A stretch of DNA of 64,000 bases from Gnetum montanum (GCA_015680685.1 MNCI01035378.1:16827-80826); one strand, 5' to 3'; positions 46,438-57,290 are shown, numbered from the stretch's first letter. The notes: generated from the sequence alone by a model not told the origin. A program made the numbers and translations.

Positions 46438-48370
46438 ATGCCTCTTCTACAAGATAATAATAATGCCACACTTAGTGGGGAAGTTCATTGGAGAACCAAC
46501 GAACTATATGATGATGAAGATTAGAGTATACAACCTGAAGTGGGGGTTTCTTATAAAAATGAATAAAAAAAACGTCATCACAACACACGAAGACATAACT
46601 TACCTAATGACAATGAACCTCCACTAGCCACTACAAGCTTAACGCAAATACAAGAGGCTGTTTGAATCTCACGTAGGCATCGTAAAGAGAGTCGTCTACC
46701 TAGGCTCGATTTAAACAACTTTCCCAAATTTTCAAGAGGCTATGACTTAGATCCACATCAACATTTACAAGCCTTCTACGATGCCTGTGCATGGAATAAC
46801 ATTGATAATGGATGGAAAAAACTTAAGCTCTTTCCTATGACACTCATTGACCAAGCAAAAGTATGGTATAGATCTTTAAAACCAAATTTGATATGATGCT
46901 GGTCAACAATGGTAGAAGTCTTTAACGAAAAATATCAAATCTACGCAAGAGTGTCAGCCTTGAGGAAACAAATCCAAGGATGGGAACAAGCACAACATGA
47001 ACTCTTGGACATGGCCTTAGAAAGATATTATGCACTATTAAACAACTGTCTAGGCCATGGGTTTTCTGAGGAAAGGCTAATGTACCATGTCATTGATGGG
47101 CTACGTAATGAAACAAGAGAGACCTTAGGAATATATGTCCAAGGTCAACTATACGAACTATGAATCCATCAAGTCCAAGAGCTTATTAAGTGGGTAGCAA
47201 AATAAGAAGGAGATATGGCTAGATGGGAGAGTGTTGAAAAACATCAGCAGGACTAGAATTTCAACTTAACAAAGGTCCATGATCATAACAAGGAGAAATC
47301 AACCAATATCAATGTGGAAACATCATCTTTGCCAATACAATAATAATTAGAGGAAGTTGAGGAAAAGATCAATAAGATGTTGGAATGGATGTATCAAAAG
47401 TGTGAAGAATTTATCAACACCATAGGAGATAGAGTTTTGACAACCCAAGAAGCAAGACAAAACATTAGACATTCAGAGAAAAAGAATGAAGGGAATAAGT
47501 GCTCAATTGCTAATCATACGTATGAATACAACATATGCTTGTACGATCACCCCAAGGGCCAATGCCCAATATTGTTACATTTACAGGAGCATTGGGGAAG
47601 CATGCTACATCCAGAGTTCATACAGAGATACTGTGTTCGATCACAATGGCAACAATCCCAGTCATGGGGGAAACCATCCCTACACTAGAGGCACCCTTCA
47701 TATTATCCAAACCCAAACACTTATCAAGTTCAACATCATGTTTCTCCAGTTGGGCCAACATACTTTATCTCACCACAGTACTCTTCTCCTCAATACTATC
47801 AGCCCATCCCTCCAACACAACCACCACCTTATGCACATTATACTCCTCCTAATTTTCAACATTCTCATCCTTTCCCTCCTTCCACAGTACCACCAACTAT
47901 TCCTAAGGTGCCTGCACCTTAGCAACATCAAAAGCGCCCCTTCTTTAAACACGGCCATAAGAAGGGACAACCCAATCCTGAGTCCACTGCATCCTCCAAC
48001 TCAGCACAAGCCCCACACTGTGGTGCACCCTTACCTTTGAACCCAATGCCTCATGTAACTTCATCAGGGCCACCAACTAACACTCCAACAACCATACAAC
48101 CTAATGAACACAACCATGGGAGGCATCATCCTAATCCTTGCATACCATCTAATAGCCTCAAATATCATAGTGGGTCAACTCATTATCCAGGAACTACATC
48201 ATATAAACTTTCCCACTATACTCATTATAATCAAGTGTGTGAAACCTAATGGAGTAAGTATGGCCAAGCCCCAATACTTCCAACATGCAAGGATCCTCAT
48301 TTTCCATTTATTAATCTTTGTCATACTCAACCAATTCATTATGGGGGATATCCCCCATCCTAATAACAAG
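46438..48370 (+). pseudogene. gag: Element C Gag
   Basis: From ATG 46438 (MPLLQDNNNATLSG) one frame stays in register to about 47688, interrupted only by stops, most of them TAG, TAA or TGA at positions occupied by Gln, Arg or Trp in relatives. The capsid core is at about 46705-47160 (RLDLNNFPKFSRGYDLDPHQ, LQAFYDACAW, KLKLFPMTLIDQAKVWYRSL, LLDMALERYYALLNNCLGHG, then GLRNETRETLG). A coiled segment (47340-47480) and a Pro/His/Asn-rich tail follow after frame changes, ending with a YGGYPPS-type sequence at about 48355. It lacks the Ser/Arg-rich insert of A, B and E. Confidence 0.88.
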
Positions 48371-50280
48371 CAAGATTAATAATCACTTTTTATTTTCTTT
48401 GATTTTACAACTTTTTGTTTTCCCGTTTTTCATTTTTCCATTTTTTGTTTTATCTTTTTGTATTTTTTTCTTTTTTATAAGTAATCTTGTCTATGAATAA
48501 AACACTCATGTGGATCATTGGTTGAGGTGTGTTCTATGTTATTAAGTCTTGAGTGAGAAATTATTTGGACAGTGAGCCCATTACACCCACTCATCCATTC
48601 TACAAATAAGAGGGTCTATTCAAGGGTATAGTGATATTCTTGAAATTCTTAAAACTTAAAATTAATTTTTTTGTTCATTGTACCTAGAATGAAGAAGTAT
48701 GGACCAAGAGGGAATGATTAGGGTGTGACATCAAGGGGACTTGTAGATTCTCTTTGGTGACATCTGTGGGAGTTATCATGTAACCTGGTTGTACTAAGAT
48801 CCTTGTAGAATTAATGAAAAATGGGAGTAAGAGTAATCAAAAGGGCACTCAAAATTTAAAGGCTGTTCTAGGGGGTCCCACTGGAAAGACATGCATCCAT
48901 GCCTAAAGGTTGGCAGCTTCTTTGGATTTAGTATTCAAGAAAAAAAGAAGAAAGAAAAAGAAAAGAAAAGTGCCACAAAACAAAAGTAACTCCTTGCTTG
49001 AACAAAATGCCAAGTGATCATCCACCTTGTTGTTATGGTACCCTCATAGTTGCTCATCATGGGATAAAATAATGTGATGTCACTAATTAGAGGAATGGAC
49101 TTGGTCCTAATCTTGGAATGATGGGTTAATGACACCTTAATCATGATTTACATGTAGGATTCATTGTACCTTGGGTCAGTTACCTCATGTCCCAATCTCT
49201 ACGATCCTTTCTCTAGTTCATCTCATCTCACTGTTCATGTAATTGTAGCTCATGTCCCGTGTAGCATAGAGTTTTCATCTCATTCCAGTGATAATTACAT
49301 GTGTGTGTTTTGTGGAGTTAGTGTAGATTACATTTAACCCTTCTAGTGTCCACAGACACTTTAAGTGTGATTACACAAGGACATTATAAGTTGAAACCTA
49401 CTTTGGGGAGGACCCACTTGTGTAATTTTTGTTGTAATCTTTACTTATGACATAGCTCACACCATTTCTCATCCTTAGCTTATTTTCCTAACATTCTTTC
49501 GCTACTATTATCCCTCTAAATTTCAATGTTCCTATGTACCATTACATATCCTTTTTCTTACCACCCAAGGTTTTATTGATCAAATTCACATCATCATAAT
49601 TCATGGTGCCTTTTGAGTTAATGAAATTACCCTAGAATCCCTTAATCATAGTCAATTTCCTCAAATTCCAACGTTAATTTTGAAAAAAATCATTAAAAAG
49701 TTAGTATTTTCATGAGTCTCACATCACTAGGGACGAGATATCACGTCCCACGTGATATTGCGTACGCGATGTATCGTACACGATATCATGTCCTTGCCAC
49801 CTATAAATAGGTACCCCCCCCTGCAACACTTAGCATCATTTTGCCATTCACACGGGGGGAGTTGAAATTTTTCTCTGTGACTTGCGATTGCGTGACCCTT
49901 GTTTTTCCACTCATATCTTGCTCACTGGTGCTCCGATTTTAATTCCATTTGAACCTACTTGAACCTGGAGTGTTCAGCTTAGTTGTGGGGGAGAGATACT
50001 TGATAAAAAGTGCCTAAATTTTTTGAAATTTATCATCACCCAAAGGACATCAATTAGGGTAATTAACTTTAACACTTAGAATAATTGTGCCTAAAAATCA
50101 TTTAACCCTTAGGTATACCGGGAGACTAAAATGGAAACCACCTAAGTCATAGGACCCCATTATTATAAAATTTCGGGCATGGTCACACATTGTAACATAA
50201 GATCTTTAATAAAGGCAAGTAGTAAGGTATAACTTAACTTCAAAAACAACCTTACTAATGCTTGCCCTGTGTGATTGCAG
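48371..50280 (+). other. Element C spacer between Gag and ORF3
   Basis: Non-coding. A T-rich tract (48385-48480) is shared with B. 48860-48910 and 49345-49440 are shared with A and B. An internal promoter is at 49730-49810, and an intron-like region ends in GTGATTGCAG at 50280. Purine-rich GTTGTGGGGGAGAG at about 49983 resembles an additional polypurine-type tract. Confidence 0.65.
49730..49830 (+). promoter_or_regulatory. Element C internal promoter with U3-like repeats
   Basis: GAGATATCACGTCCCACGTG, GATATTGCGTACGCG and CGTACACGATATCATG repeat the GATATCGCG-type words of C's own LTR U3. They precede a TATA box (CTATAAATAGG, 49801-49811), as in the LTR (CTATAAATAAG). Downstream sequence differs from the LTR, so this is not simply an embedded LTR. 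A second transcription start for ORF3 is the natural inference. Confidence 0.62.
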
Positions 50281-52430
50281 ATGGCCCCAAAACATGCACA
50301 GCAGAAGAGTGTTGCCCAAGGTGGAAAGAAATGATCTTGAAGAGGTGGAAGACAAGGCCCTACCAGAAAATATGTAGAATAGAAGGAGCACTCATTCAGC
50401 ATCCATCAAGATGAACCTCCTACCAGACGGTCTAGGCAAGTAGAAGGAGGAGCTGTTGTAGTGCCTGAACTAGGACAACAAGTCACGTTGCCCCCAGAAT
50501 GTGTTCAAGATATCCATGAGAAGTCCACATTCGCTGTGGTGATTGTAGAGTTAAACTTTGAATCTTTTGTAGAGTTTTCTTCTGAGGCTATTAGGGATCA
50601 CTTCAAAGGATCTCCTTTATGGCCTATCCTCTTTGAAAGTAGTGCCTGGTACCTAGGAGAGATGTACCAATTTTAGCACAATAGGGAGCAAGGCACCACT
50701 GTTAACATTTGTGGTGTGATAGTTGACTTCTCTATGCAGGCCATTTTGGAAGTGTTAAACCTTCTAAATACAGTGCCCCAAGTTGCTCAGTTATCCACCG
50801 ATTCAAACCCTGATGTCTGAAAGGATTGGTTGGAGAAGGCTTATGGCAGAGATAAAGAATTTGGTGAATTGACAACGGAAGAGAGAGTTTATTTCAAAAT
50901 TGTAAAAAACATATCACCTCTTCCCCACAAAAGGATTGAAAAGTACCACTTTTAAAGTGTAGTTGGAAATTGATGAAGGGGCCACAATAGTGGTCATGCA
51001 ACACCAAAATGTCATGAGAGCTATAGAAGTGGTCGTTGACCACATCAAAGAATCCTTCAACGTACCTATTGTGCCATTGGTAGATCTCTAAGGAGCAAAG
51101 GATGCGCTAGATTAATTGATACAAATAGGGCAAGTTCTAACATCGTTGTTTGACATCCCTCAGGATGTCACAACAATTTAATCAAATCTCATTTCCACAA
51201 AGGGGAAGCTGGTCATATCCGAAGTAAGGGCTGAGCATGTTGAAGCTGAAGTGTAGAAACTACAAGAGCAGGTTGTAGCCTTACAAGCAGCATAATAGGA
51301 CCCTCTGCAATTTGTTCCCGTAGACCAGCTGGATAACTTTAGAATAGAGAAACTGACCAAATTAATAGTAGAGAAGAAAAGGGTGGCAGATGAAAAGGAT
51401 AAGGCTATTTGGTATGCCTCCGTAATAGAAGCTCAAACCCATGTGCATCTTAAGGCACTCAAGGCCTTAGAAGAAGAAAACAAGCAACTAGTTGCTGACA
51501 ATCTTCATTTGACCACTGTAGAGAAACAAAAGAATGTTCTTGATGAACACTTTCATCAATTATAAGAATAATTCATCTGGGTCAATTGAGATGTAAGCCA
51601 TTTAGCCAGAGAAAACCAAACCCTCTCAATGAAGGAGGTACGTGCTATTCTTCAAAAGTTAGCAATTGAGATAAGTGCGTGGGAGAATTAGGCTAAACGA
51701 CATGAGAAGCTAAAGGAGCACATCCGTGATCAAGTGGGGATGTACAAAAAATCCTAGAAAAGAAGATCCATATGACCAAGGCTCAAATCAACACTATCAA
51801 TGCTCAACACACTAATTGGAGGGCCATATTGGACACTTACGCCTTCACCCACCAAGCGGAAGTTAAGAACCGGGACCTACAGATTCAGGATTTGACAGAG
51901 TACATGGAGTTGGCAAACCTTAGATATGTCAACCTTGCCATGTTAACAGCAGGGCACCCAAGAACAGAGCTCGAGTAGCAAGTAGCTTCCACCCACATCA
52001 AATACGAAGCAGAATTTGCAAAATGCAAGAAGCTAATAGAAAAACTGGATGTTGCAAATTCTGAACTTGAGGTGGTAAAAACCAGCTACCAAGGACAAAA
52101 ATATGTTGCAACTAACTTCGCTCGATGGCTAAAAGATCTTCATGAATACAAAGACAAAGCCAGAGCCTATGAGGAGGAATGATGGGTGTTCACAGCATGG
52201 TATGTCAAAGCCAACTAGATGTTCCCGCAACTACCCTATCCATGGGAGATGCCGACTCCATCAAACATTGGAACACTAGCATGGATGGCACAAGATCCTT
52301 AGACCGAAGAGGAGAAGCTCTAAGCCATACTTCAACGCCATCAAGCTTCAAAGCCTAGAGCACATGATAAAGGGAAAGCATCCATGGAGGAGCCACCACC
52401 ACTAGGAACTACATGAGTTCCAAATTTTTG
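50281..52430 (+). pseudogene. Element C ORF3, unidentified coiled-coil protein
   Basis: The ATG directly follows a splice-acceptor-like GTGATTGCAG. The N-terminus is basic (MAPKHAQQKSVAQGGKK). A globular segment follows (SPLWPILFESSAWYLGEMYQ; VIVDFSMQAILEVLNLLN; DWLEKAYGRDKEFGELTTEE). A break near 50955 lacks about 500 bp present in B and D. Then comes a long coiled-coil region rich in Glu, Lys, Leu and Gln (about 51230-52160, e.g. AEHVEAEV, KALKALEEENKQLVADNLHL). The end matches B and D (LTEYMELANLRYVNLAMLTA, about 51890-51950). Stops mostly replace Gln or Trp. No membrane segment is evident, so an envelope role is not supported. The family is unknown to me. Confidence 0.72.
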
Positions 52431-52560
52431 TAAATATTCTTTGTGTTGTTTCTTTATTCTATTTTCTTCCCACACTGTGACATCATTTTATTTTTCCATT
52501 CAATAATCCTATACATATCCACTGTGTAATCACTGTAACTCAAGGACGAGTTTTTATTTA

Positions 52561-52572
52561 GTCGTGGGGGTA
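52561..52572 (+). promoter_or_regulatory. Element C polypurine tract
   Basis: GTCGTGGGGGTA directly precedes the 3' LTR and follows AAGGACGAGTTTTTATTTA, the same layout as in A and B. Confidence 0.8.
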
Positions 52573-53382
52573 TGATGGGACGTGATATTGCATGGGCCAC
52601 GATATCGCATCCCTCGTAATATCACATACACGATATTGCGGTGCACTGCTAGGTCTACAAATAAGAGGCAGCTCTCCCTTGTTTATCATCCTAGTTTAGA
52701 TTGTAGTTAAACTCTGGCAGTTTGATCCCTCCAGAGATATATTATTTTCCTGTGTCTGCCCATAGTGTGGTGAATGTAATTGTATGACATTCTTATTCGA
52801 GTGTGACGTACTTGGACACGCACATGACCAAAAATAAAGATCGAGATTACTTCATCATTGCAGCATTCACTTTCTTTCTTTATTTATTTAATTATTATTT
52901 ACTACTTTCCTAATTAGTTTCTCTCATCCTTAAACTCATGTTAGAATGCGGAATGAGTACGATTTGATTACGAGCATTTAAGTGTGACTACTTGGTAACC
53001 TAGTGACGTACCTAGGATCTATGCTTGGTAATCCTAGTGGTAGTTGTGCACGAAGTCCAAGATGTGTATGAATGATCAAGGAATGACTGCTCATCACACT
53101 TAGGCTATATTAGATTATCTTACCCTTTCCTCCTAGCTTAGTTAATATTACCTTCCATTTCCTTCAAGAGTAGCATTAGATTAGGAACACATCATACACT
53201 TCACCCTAGACTAAACCATACATGACAAAGATAATACTAGTCCAGGTGGGAAGACAGCGAACTGCGACCTAAGGTTAATGATCTAGGTGCCACAACTAGT
53301 CCATCTACGGAGTTCGACCGAATCGTGCATGAAAACACTTGTATTCATATGGTTGAGTGTAGGGGTATCTCGCCACTCATCA
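52573..53382 (+). repeat. Element C 3' LTR
   Basis: It pairs with 45469-46294 over its length. The U3 has fewer GATATCGC repeats than the 5' LTR (a short block present near 45520-45545 is missing). The TATA region is altered (CTACAAATAAG). The paired motif is at 52990-53040. Most other differences are transitions. Confidence 0.95.
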
Positions 53383-53387
53383 CCTGG
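53383..53387. repeat. Target-site duplication of element C, right
   Basis: Exact CCTGG copy of 45464-45468; D's ORF3 continues immediately after. Confidence 0.95.
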
Positions 53388-54088
53388 TTAATACATTAAA
53401 TAAGAACATCACCTTGATGACAAAGAAGGATACAGATCATTCTACAGAAAATAGGACGTTGTTGAATGTTGAAAAAGAAAGGACCATGTAGGATGTTTTT
53501 TTTATCTAAAGCCCTAGTTTATACATTGAATAATAACATCACCTTGATGATAGAGGAGAATACAAATCTTTCTATAGAAAATAGGAGGTTGTTGAATGTT
53601 GAAAAGGAAAAGAATCAACTTGAGGATTATTTTAAGCATCTCTAGGAGCAATTAGCTCAACTAAATAGCTAAAAATAGAAATCTCTTGATGGAGAAAGTA
53701 AGAACAATTAGGTAGAACTTAGTAATCAAGAACATTGCATAAAAGAATGAGATCATCAAATATGAGAAGATCAAAAACCATTATAGGGATAATGTGGACC
53801 TAAAAAAATCAATGAAAATGAGATTTTCTTATCCAAGTCCAACTTAATAAACCCCTTGATCAACATCTAGATTCTACATGGTTGCCCATCTTTAATTATT
53901 TCAATATTGACAATGAGGCATAAATTAAGATGAAGGAGTTAGAAATTGAAAAGGTGATGCAATACATTGAACTAACTAATCTATGGTACGTTAATCTTAC
54001 AATGTATAAAGATGTTACAAAAAACTTGGCCAAGATAATAATGAACTAGCAGGACCTAAAAGCTAAAGTAAAGATGCTTGATATCTAT
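53388..54088 (+). pseudogene. Element D ORF3, second part
   Basis: Coiled-coil continuation of D's ORF3. It holds a tandem duplication of about 130 bp: the unit starting near 53388 (ACATTAAATAAGAACATCAC...GAAAGGACCATGTAGGATG...AAAGCCCTAG) recurs from about 53518. The end of the preceding unit lies left of C at about 45421-45468. The segment aligned to C's EYMELANLRYVNLAML is at about 53960-54010 (MQYIELTNLWYVNLTMYKD-like). It breaks off near 54088. Confidence 0.65.
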
Positions 54089-55176
54089 TGGCGACTGTTT
54101 CGGACGCGACCGCCAACAAGTATCCTCGAACAGGATTTAGGTGCCTGCTGGTCTCTGGCAACACCAAGGCCCAGATACCTCCAAATAAACTCAATAGTTA
54201 ATGTGAGTATGTGTGTGTGCTGTTGCGGTGTGTGGTTGTGTAAAATGTAACAATTGTGTTGTGTGTGAACTACAAATGACTTACTTTAAAGAGATTCAGC
54301 CAGCTTTGCCAAGTACTGTGAGTTCTTGAAAATTTCCTATTTTATTCAACTGCCTAGTCTACGTGGTCCTTATAATACCTACTTGTAACAAATAAAATTT
54401 TGCAAAAACATTTGAGCACAACTCCGCAATCTACTCCTAATTTTCCCCAGAGAAAGAGATAGTTCCACAAGAAAACTAGAAATAGAGCAAGATTCGATGG
54501 AAATAAGCAGAAAAGAAAAGAAAGCAGATTTGTGTAGACCTCAAATATTTAAACAAGGTAAAATGACACGAGTAAACACTTCGCAATAAAGCTATCCCAA
54601 ATTCAATATCTACGAATTGTTCAAACTTCCAAGGCTCAAACAAGCAATATCTTCAAGACAATCCTATTATGCTACCAAAAATTGCTGCGTAAACTACCAC
54701 GTACGAGACTCCATTTTGACTAGATAATAGATGTCAACGATTGCATTCAAACAGAACCTTTAAAAGACTTGACAATTTCTGATTGAAATACCACGAGAAT
54801 TCACTTTAAAGATAAAAAGAAGCTATTCTGGTCCCATCAAAATACCAAAGATTTTCTGAACCCTCTCGACTACTGAATTGTTCAACGGCGTGACTACAAA
54901 CAGAGGCTCTCTTACAACAATCCCAATAGCAGTTCCCACACGTTGCACAATAATGAAATTTACTACTAAAATGCTCTTAAGGCTTTTAAACACAAGCGCT
55001 TCTATGGCAAAATTTTAATAGAAATTTCTATCGGGCAACAAGAACAATAAGAGCAATCTAAAAATCCCAAAATTACTTGCCAAGGATGATACTATCTAAA
55101 CCACTAGCTAAGCAATTTAAACAAAACAAAAAATGAAATGCATAACTCACAGGACCATGACAAAGAGGCTGAAATC

Positions 55177-55300
55177 TTTATTCTAGCAAGCCATCTTGCA
55201 AACAATCTTCTTTACAAATCTTCCAAGTGTGATGATGATGCTCCCTCTTGATGTGATAATGATATTCTTCCTTGACCCCTGAAGCCTTTTTATAGGGTTC
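55177..55300 (-). promoter_or_regulatory. TATA box and polyadenylation signal of the insert
   Basis: The minus strand has CCTATAAAAAGGC at 55297-55285 and AATAAAG at 55183-55177. Their spacing fits an LTR R region. Confidence 0.55.
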
Positions 55301-55319
55301 CAAGGTAGGTAGGGAAGTT

Positions 55320-55790
55320 ACATATTTAAAAATATCTCACCTAACTTCTCTCCCAAGTAACTTGGCCAACCAATTAGGAAATTACTTGCCCAACAAGTTA
55401 GGAGGTTACTTGCCCAACAAGTTAGGTAAGTTACAACAATATTGGGTGGTTTCAACCACAAAAGAGATAAGGAAGTTGACAAGTGGCCTTGGTAGTTAAA
55501 ATACAATCTTAAAGATACATAGGGATACAAGCTATAATACTCCATACATATATATCCCTTTGATTTTGCTTCTTCCAAATGAGATGTCAAGTCTTCTAAG
55601 TGATGTATAGGTAAGTTGCAATTTCCAAATATCCCAAAAATATCTCAAAAATATCTCTCCTAACTTTTCTCTCAAGTAACCTGACTAACCAATTAGAAGA
55701 TTACTTTCCCAACAAGCTAGGAGAAAGTTACAACAATTTTAGATAGTTATGAAAAGAAAATCTGCAACTGACAAGTGTTTACATCATATA
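55320..55790 (-). repeat. Repeated U3-like block upstream of the TATA box
   Basis: 55330-55450 and 55645-55740 are related blocks (minus-strand words GTTGTAACTT, CTAACTTGTTGGGCAAGTAA, CTAATTGGTTGGCCAAGTTA, GAGAGAAGTTAGG). Within the first, the CTAACTTGTTGGGCAAGTAA unit is itself tandemly repeated. These are probable promoter repeats. Confidence 0.7.
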
Positions 55791-55923
55791 TGATATTGGG
55801 TAAATATCCTCAAGAATTTGGTCTTTGAATATAATTTTAATATATAGGTAAGTATCCAGCATTTATATTCAATAATTATCTTTGAGGCTTACGTTTCATT
55901 TTTTTTTTAAGAAATATAATCGG

Positions 55924-56205
55924 TTATAAAATTAACTTTATGGGATGGCAAATACGTTTCAAATGTAAATGGTTTTCTAACGCGGTTAATCGCGTTGCTT
56001 TGATGGCTTCTTCTGTGCGCAGCTTTCTCCCGCGATTTGTGCTGTTTCTCTCCACCGAACTGCTCCGTTCGTTATTTTGCTGCCACCGCTCTGCCTTGGA
56101 TTGGCCTGAGGTCGTGATTGCCGCCGCCGTTGGTTTGTTGCTGACGTCGCTGGAACCCTGCCGCTGCTCTGCTGCCGCCATCTCCACGTCTTCCGCATCC
56201 GCCAT
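55924..56205 (-). pseudogene. CpG-rich exon-like ORF, possibly captured gene
   Basis: The minus-strand ORF begins MADAEDVEMAAAEQRQGSSD and continues Ala-, Gln-, Ser- and Arg-rich (PTAAAITTSGQSKAERWQQN...) for 93 residues. The start context (CCATGGCGGATGCG) and composition are those of many plant first exons. Its GC content and CpG density contrast with everything else in the window. I do not recognise the protein. It may be a gene fragment carried by the inserted element or a real first exon. The reading frame changes character after about residue 75, where an intron or junction may lie. Confidence 0.4.
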
Positions 56206-56999
56206 GGCTGGGTGTCATCTATTGAACCCCCACAAACACGATTGCAGTTGGAACAGCTTCTACGCGCAGCTCGGCATCAGTTACTAATTTACTCATATTA
56301 ACGGTGAAATGACTTGAATCTGTGAACCCTCGGCAATGGTGTCTTGCCCCTATTCGTGGACAGCGTCCAAGTCCGGCGCATTTGTATTTTTGTTTTGTAG
56401 TTTTTGCTGGTAACCGTCCAGAATCGCAGGCATAGGCGTAGGCATGGCAACCGGCTGCGTTCTAACCCTGCTTCATTCGTCTTCAGTAGTCTCTGGCCAA
56501 GAAATTAGGCTCACTGTGGAAACAGAACAAAGAAACCCTTCGCGGCAAGTGTTTGACAAAATTCCGAAAGGAATATGAAGTGATTTCTGGCGTTTTCTTG
56601 GCAAAATTTTAGCGGCAAGCAGCACTGCGTTTTTGTTGCCATATTGATACTGCGTTTTTTTTTAAATTTGTGCTTAACCCTGTCTCTAAGAGTATTCAGT
56701 AATTGTTTCTTCTTAACACAGAACCTATTTTCTCTGTTCTTTGGCTTCTGTGAAAGCAGGACCAACATCATTCTTGAATAATATTCATCCTTGATATATT
56801 TGTGTGGCCAGGCCCTATATATTCCATGTCTGCCACCGTTATTGAACCAGTCTAAGTTTGGCTAAATGTAATATGCTAAGATATTACATTCTTTTCCCAA
56901 TGTAAGGTTAAATTAAATATGTTTTTTATCACCATAAAACTCATCCAAATTTTAACACCTATTTTATTTTTATTCTTCTTAAGTAAACTGAAACTCCTG

Positions 57000-57290
57000 T
57001 TCCATGTAGTGGCTGAAAATGTGCCAACAATATCAAATGTAAAAATTTTGTAGCCTAGTTCATTATTGCTCATTAAATGTTCCTAACTTTATCTTATTCT
57101 CAGGAAGCTCCAATAACATCAACTCTAGCTGAACTCAACTAGACTATCTAGGATCCTAGGAAGAAAGAGGAGAAAATGTGGGCCTTTATAAAGGCATTCA
57201 TATTGAATAATACAATATCCATAATAAGAAATTTTTCACAGGAACTACCAAGGTAAGAGGAGCCTCCACCATTAGGAAAAAATTAAAGCA
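57000..57290 (+). pseudogene. Element D ORF3, C-terminal part
   Basis: The sequence realigns with the C-terminal end of ORF3 in B and C: TTCCTAACTTTATC...CAGGAAGCTCCAATAAC corresponds to C's TTCCCGCAACTACCC...GGGAGATGCCGACTCC. The terminal GGAGCCTCCACCATTAGGA matches C's GGAGCCACCACCACTAGGA. Stops interrupt it. Confidence 0.65.

Larger units (their letters stand above)
45469..53382 (+). mobile_element. Element C: pol-less Athila-like element nested in D
   Basis: A complete 7.9-kb element: LTRs at 45469-46294 and 52573-53382, perfect CCTGG duplications, a tRNA-Asp-type primer site, Gag, a long spacer with an internal promoter, ORF3, and a purine-rich tract. No protease, RT or integrase is present, so it must have depended on a partner such as B for mobilisation. 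By eye the LTRs are roughly nine-tenths identical, and many CpGs survive in them, so C is younger than A, B and D. Confidence 0.94.
54089..56990 (-). mobile_element. Young insert of unknown class in D's ORF3
   Basis: D's ORF3 similarity stops near 54088 and resumes near 57000, so about 2.9 kb is inserted. The insert keeps many CpGs, unlike its surroundings. On the minus strand it shows a tandem U3-like repeat region (55790-55320), a TATA box (CCTATAAAAAGG, 55296-55285), an AATAAA signal (55183-55178) about 110 bp downstream, and a long tail to 54089. This is the order expected of an LTR (U3-R-U5). To the right is a CpG-rich, exon-like block. No second LTR, PBS or pol is visible. The right boundary is approximate. 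Confidence 0.5.

Noticed and set aside
56214-56221. CA-TCTAT sequence as a possible right end of the 54089 insert, matching TCTAT before its left end
   Set aside because: DNA beyond 56221 remains CpG-rich and unlike D's ORF3 until about 57000, so this is probably a chance match.
55940-56287. Plus-strand 115-residue frame across the CpG-rich island
   Set aside because: The opposite strand gives a more gene-like start and composition (MADAEDVEM...). The plus-strand frame is rich in Cys, Ser and Leu, as expected of an antisense reading of GC-rich coding DNA.
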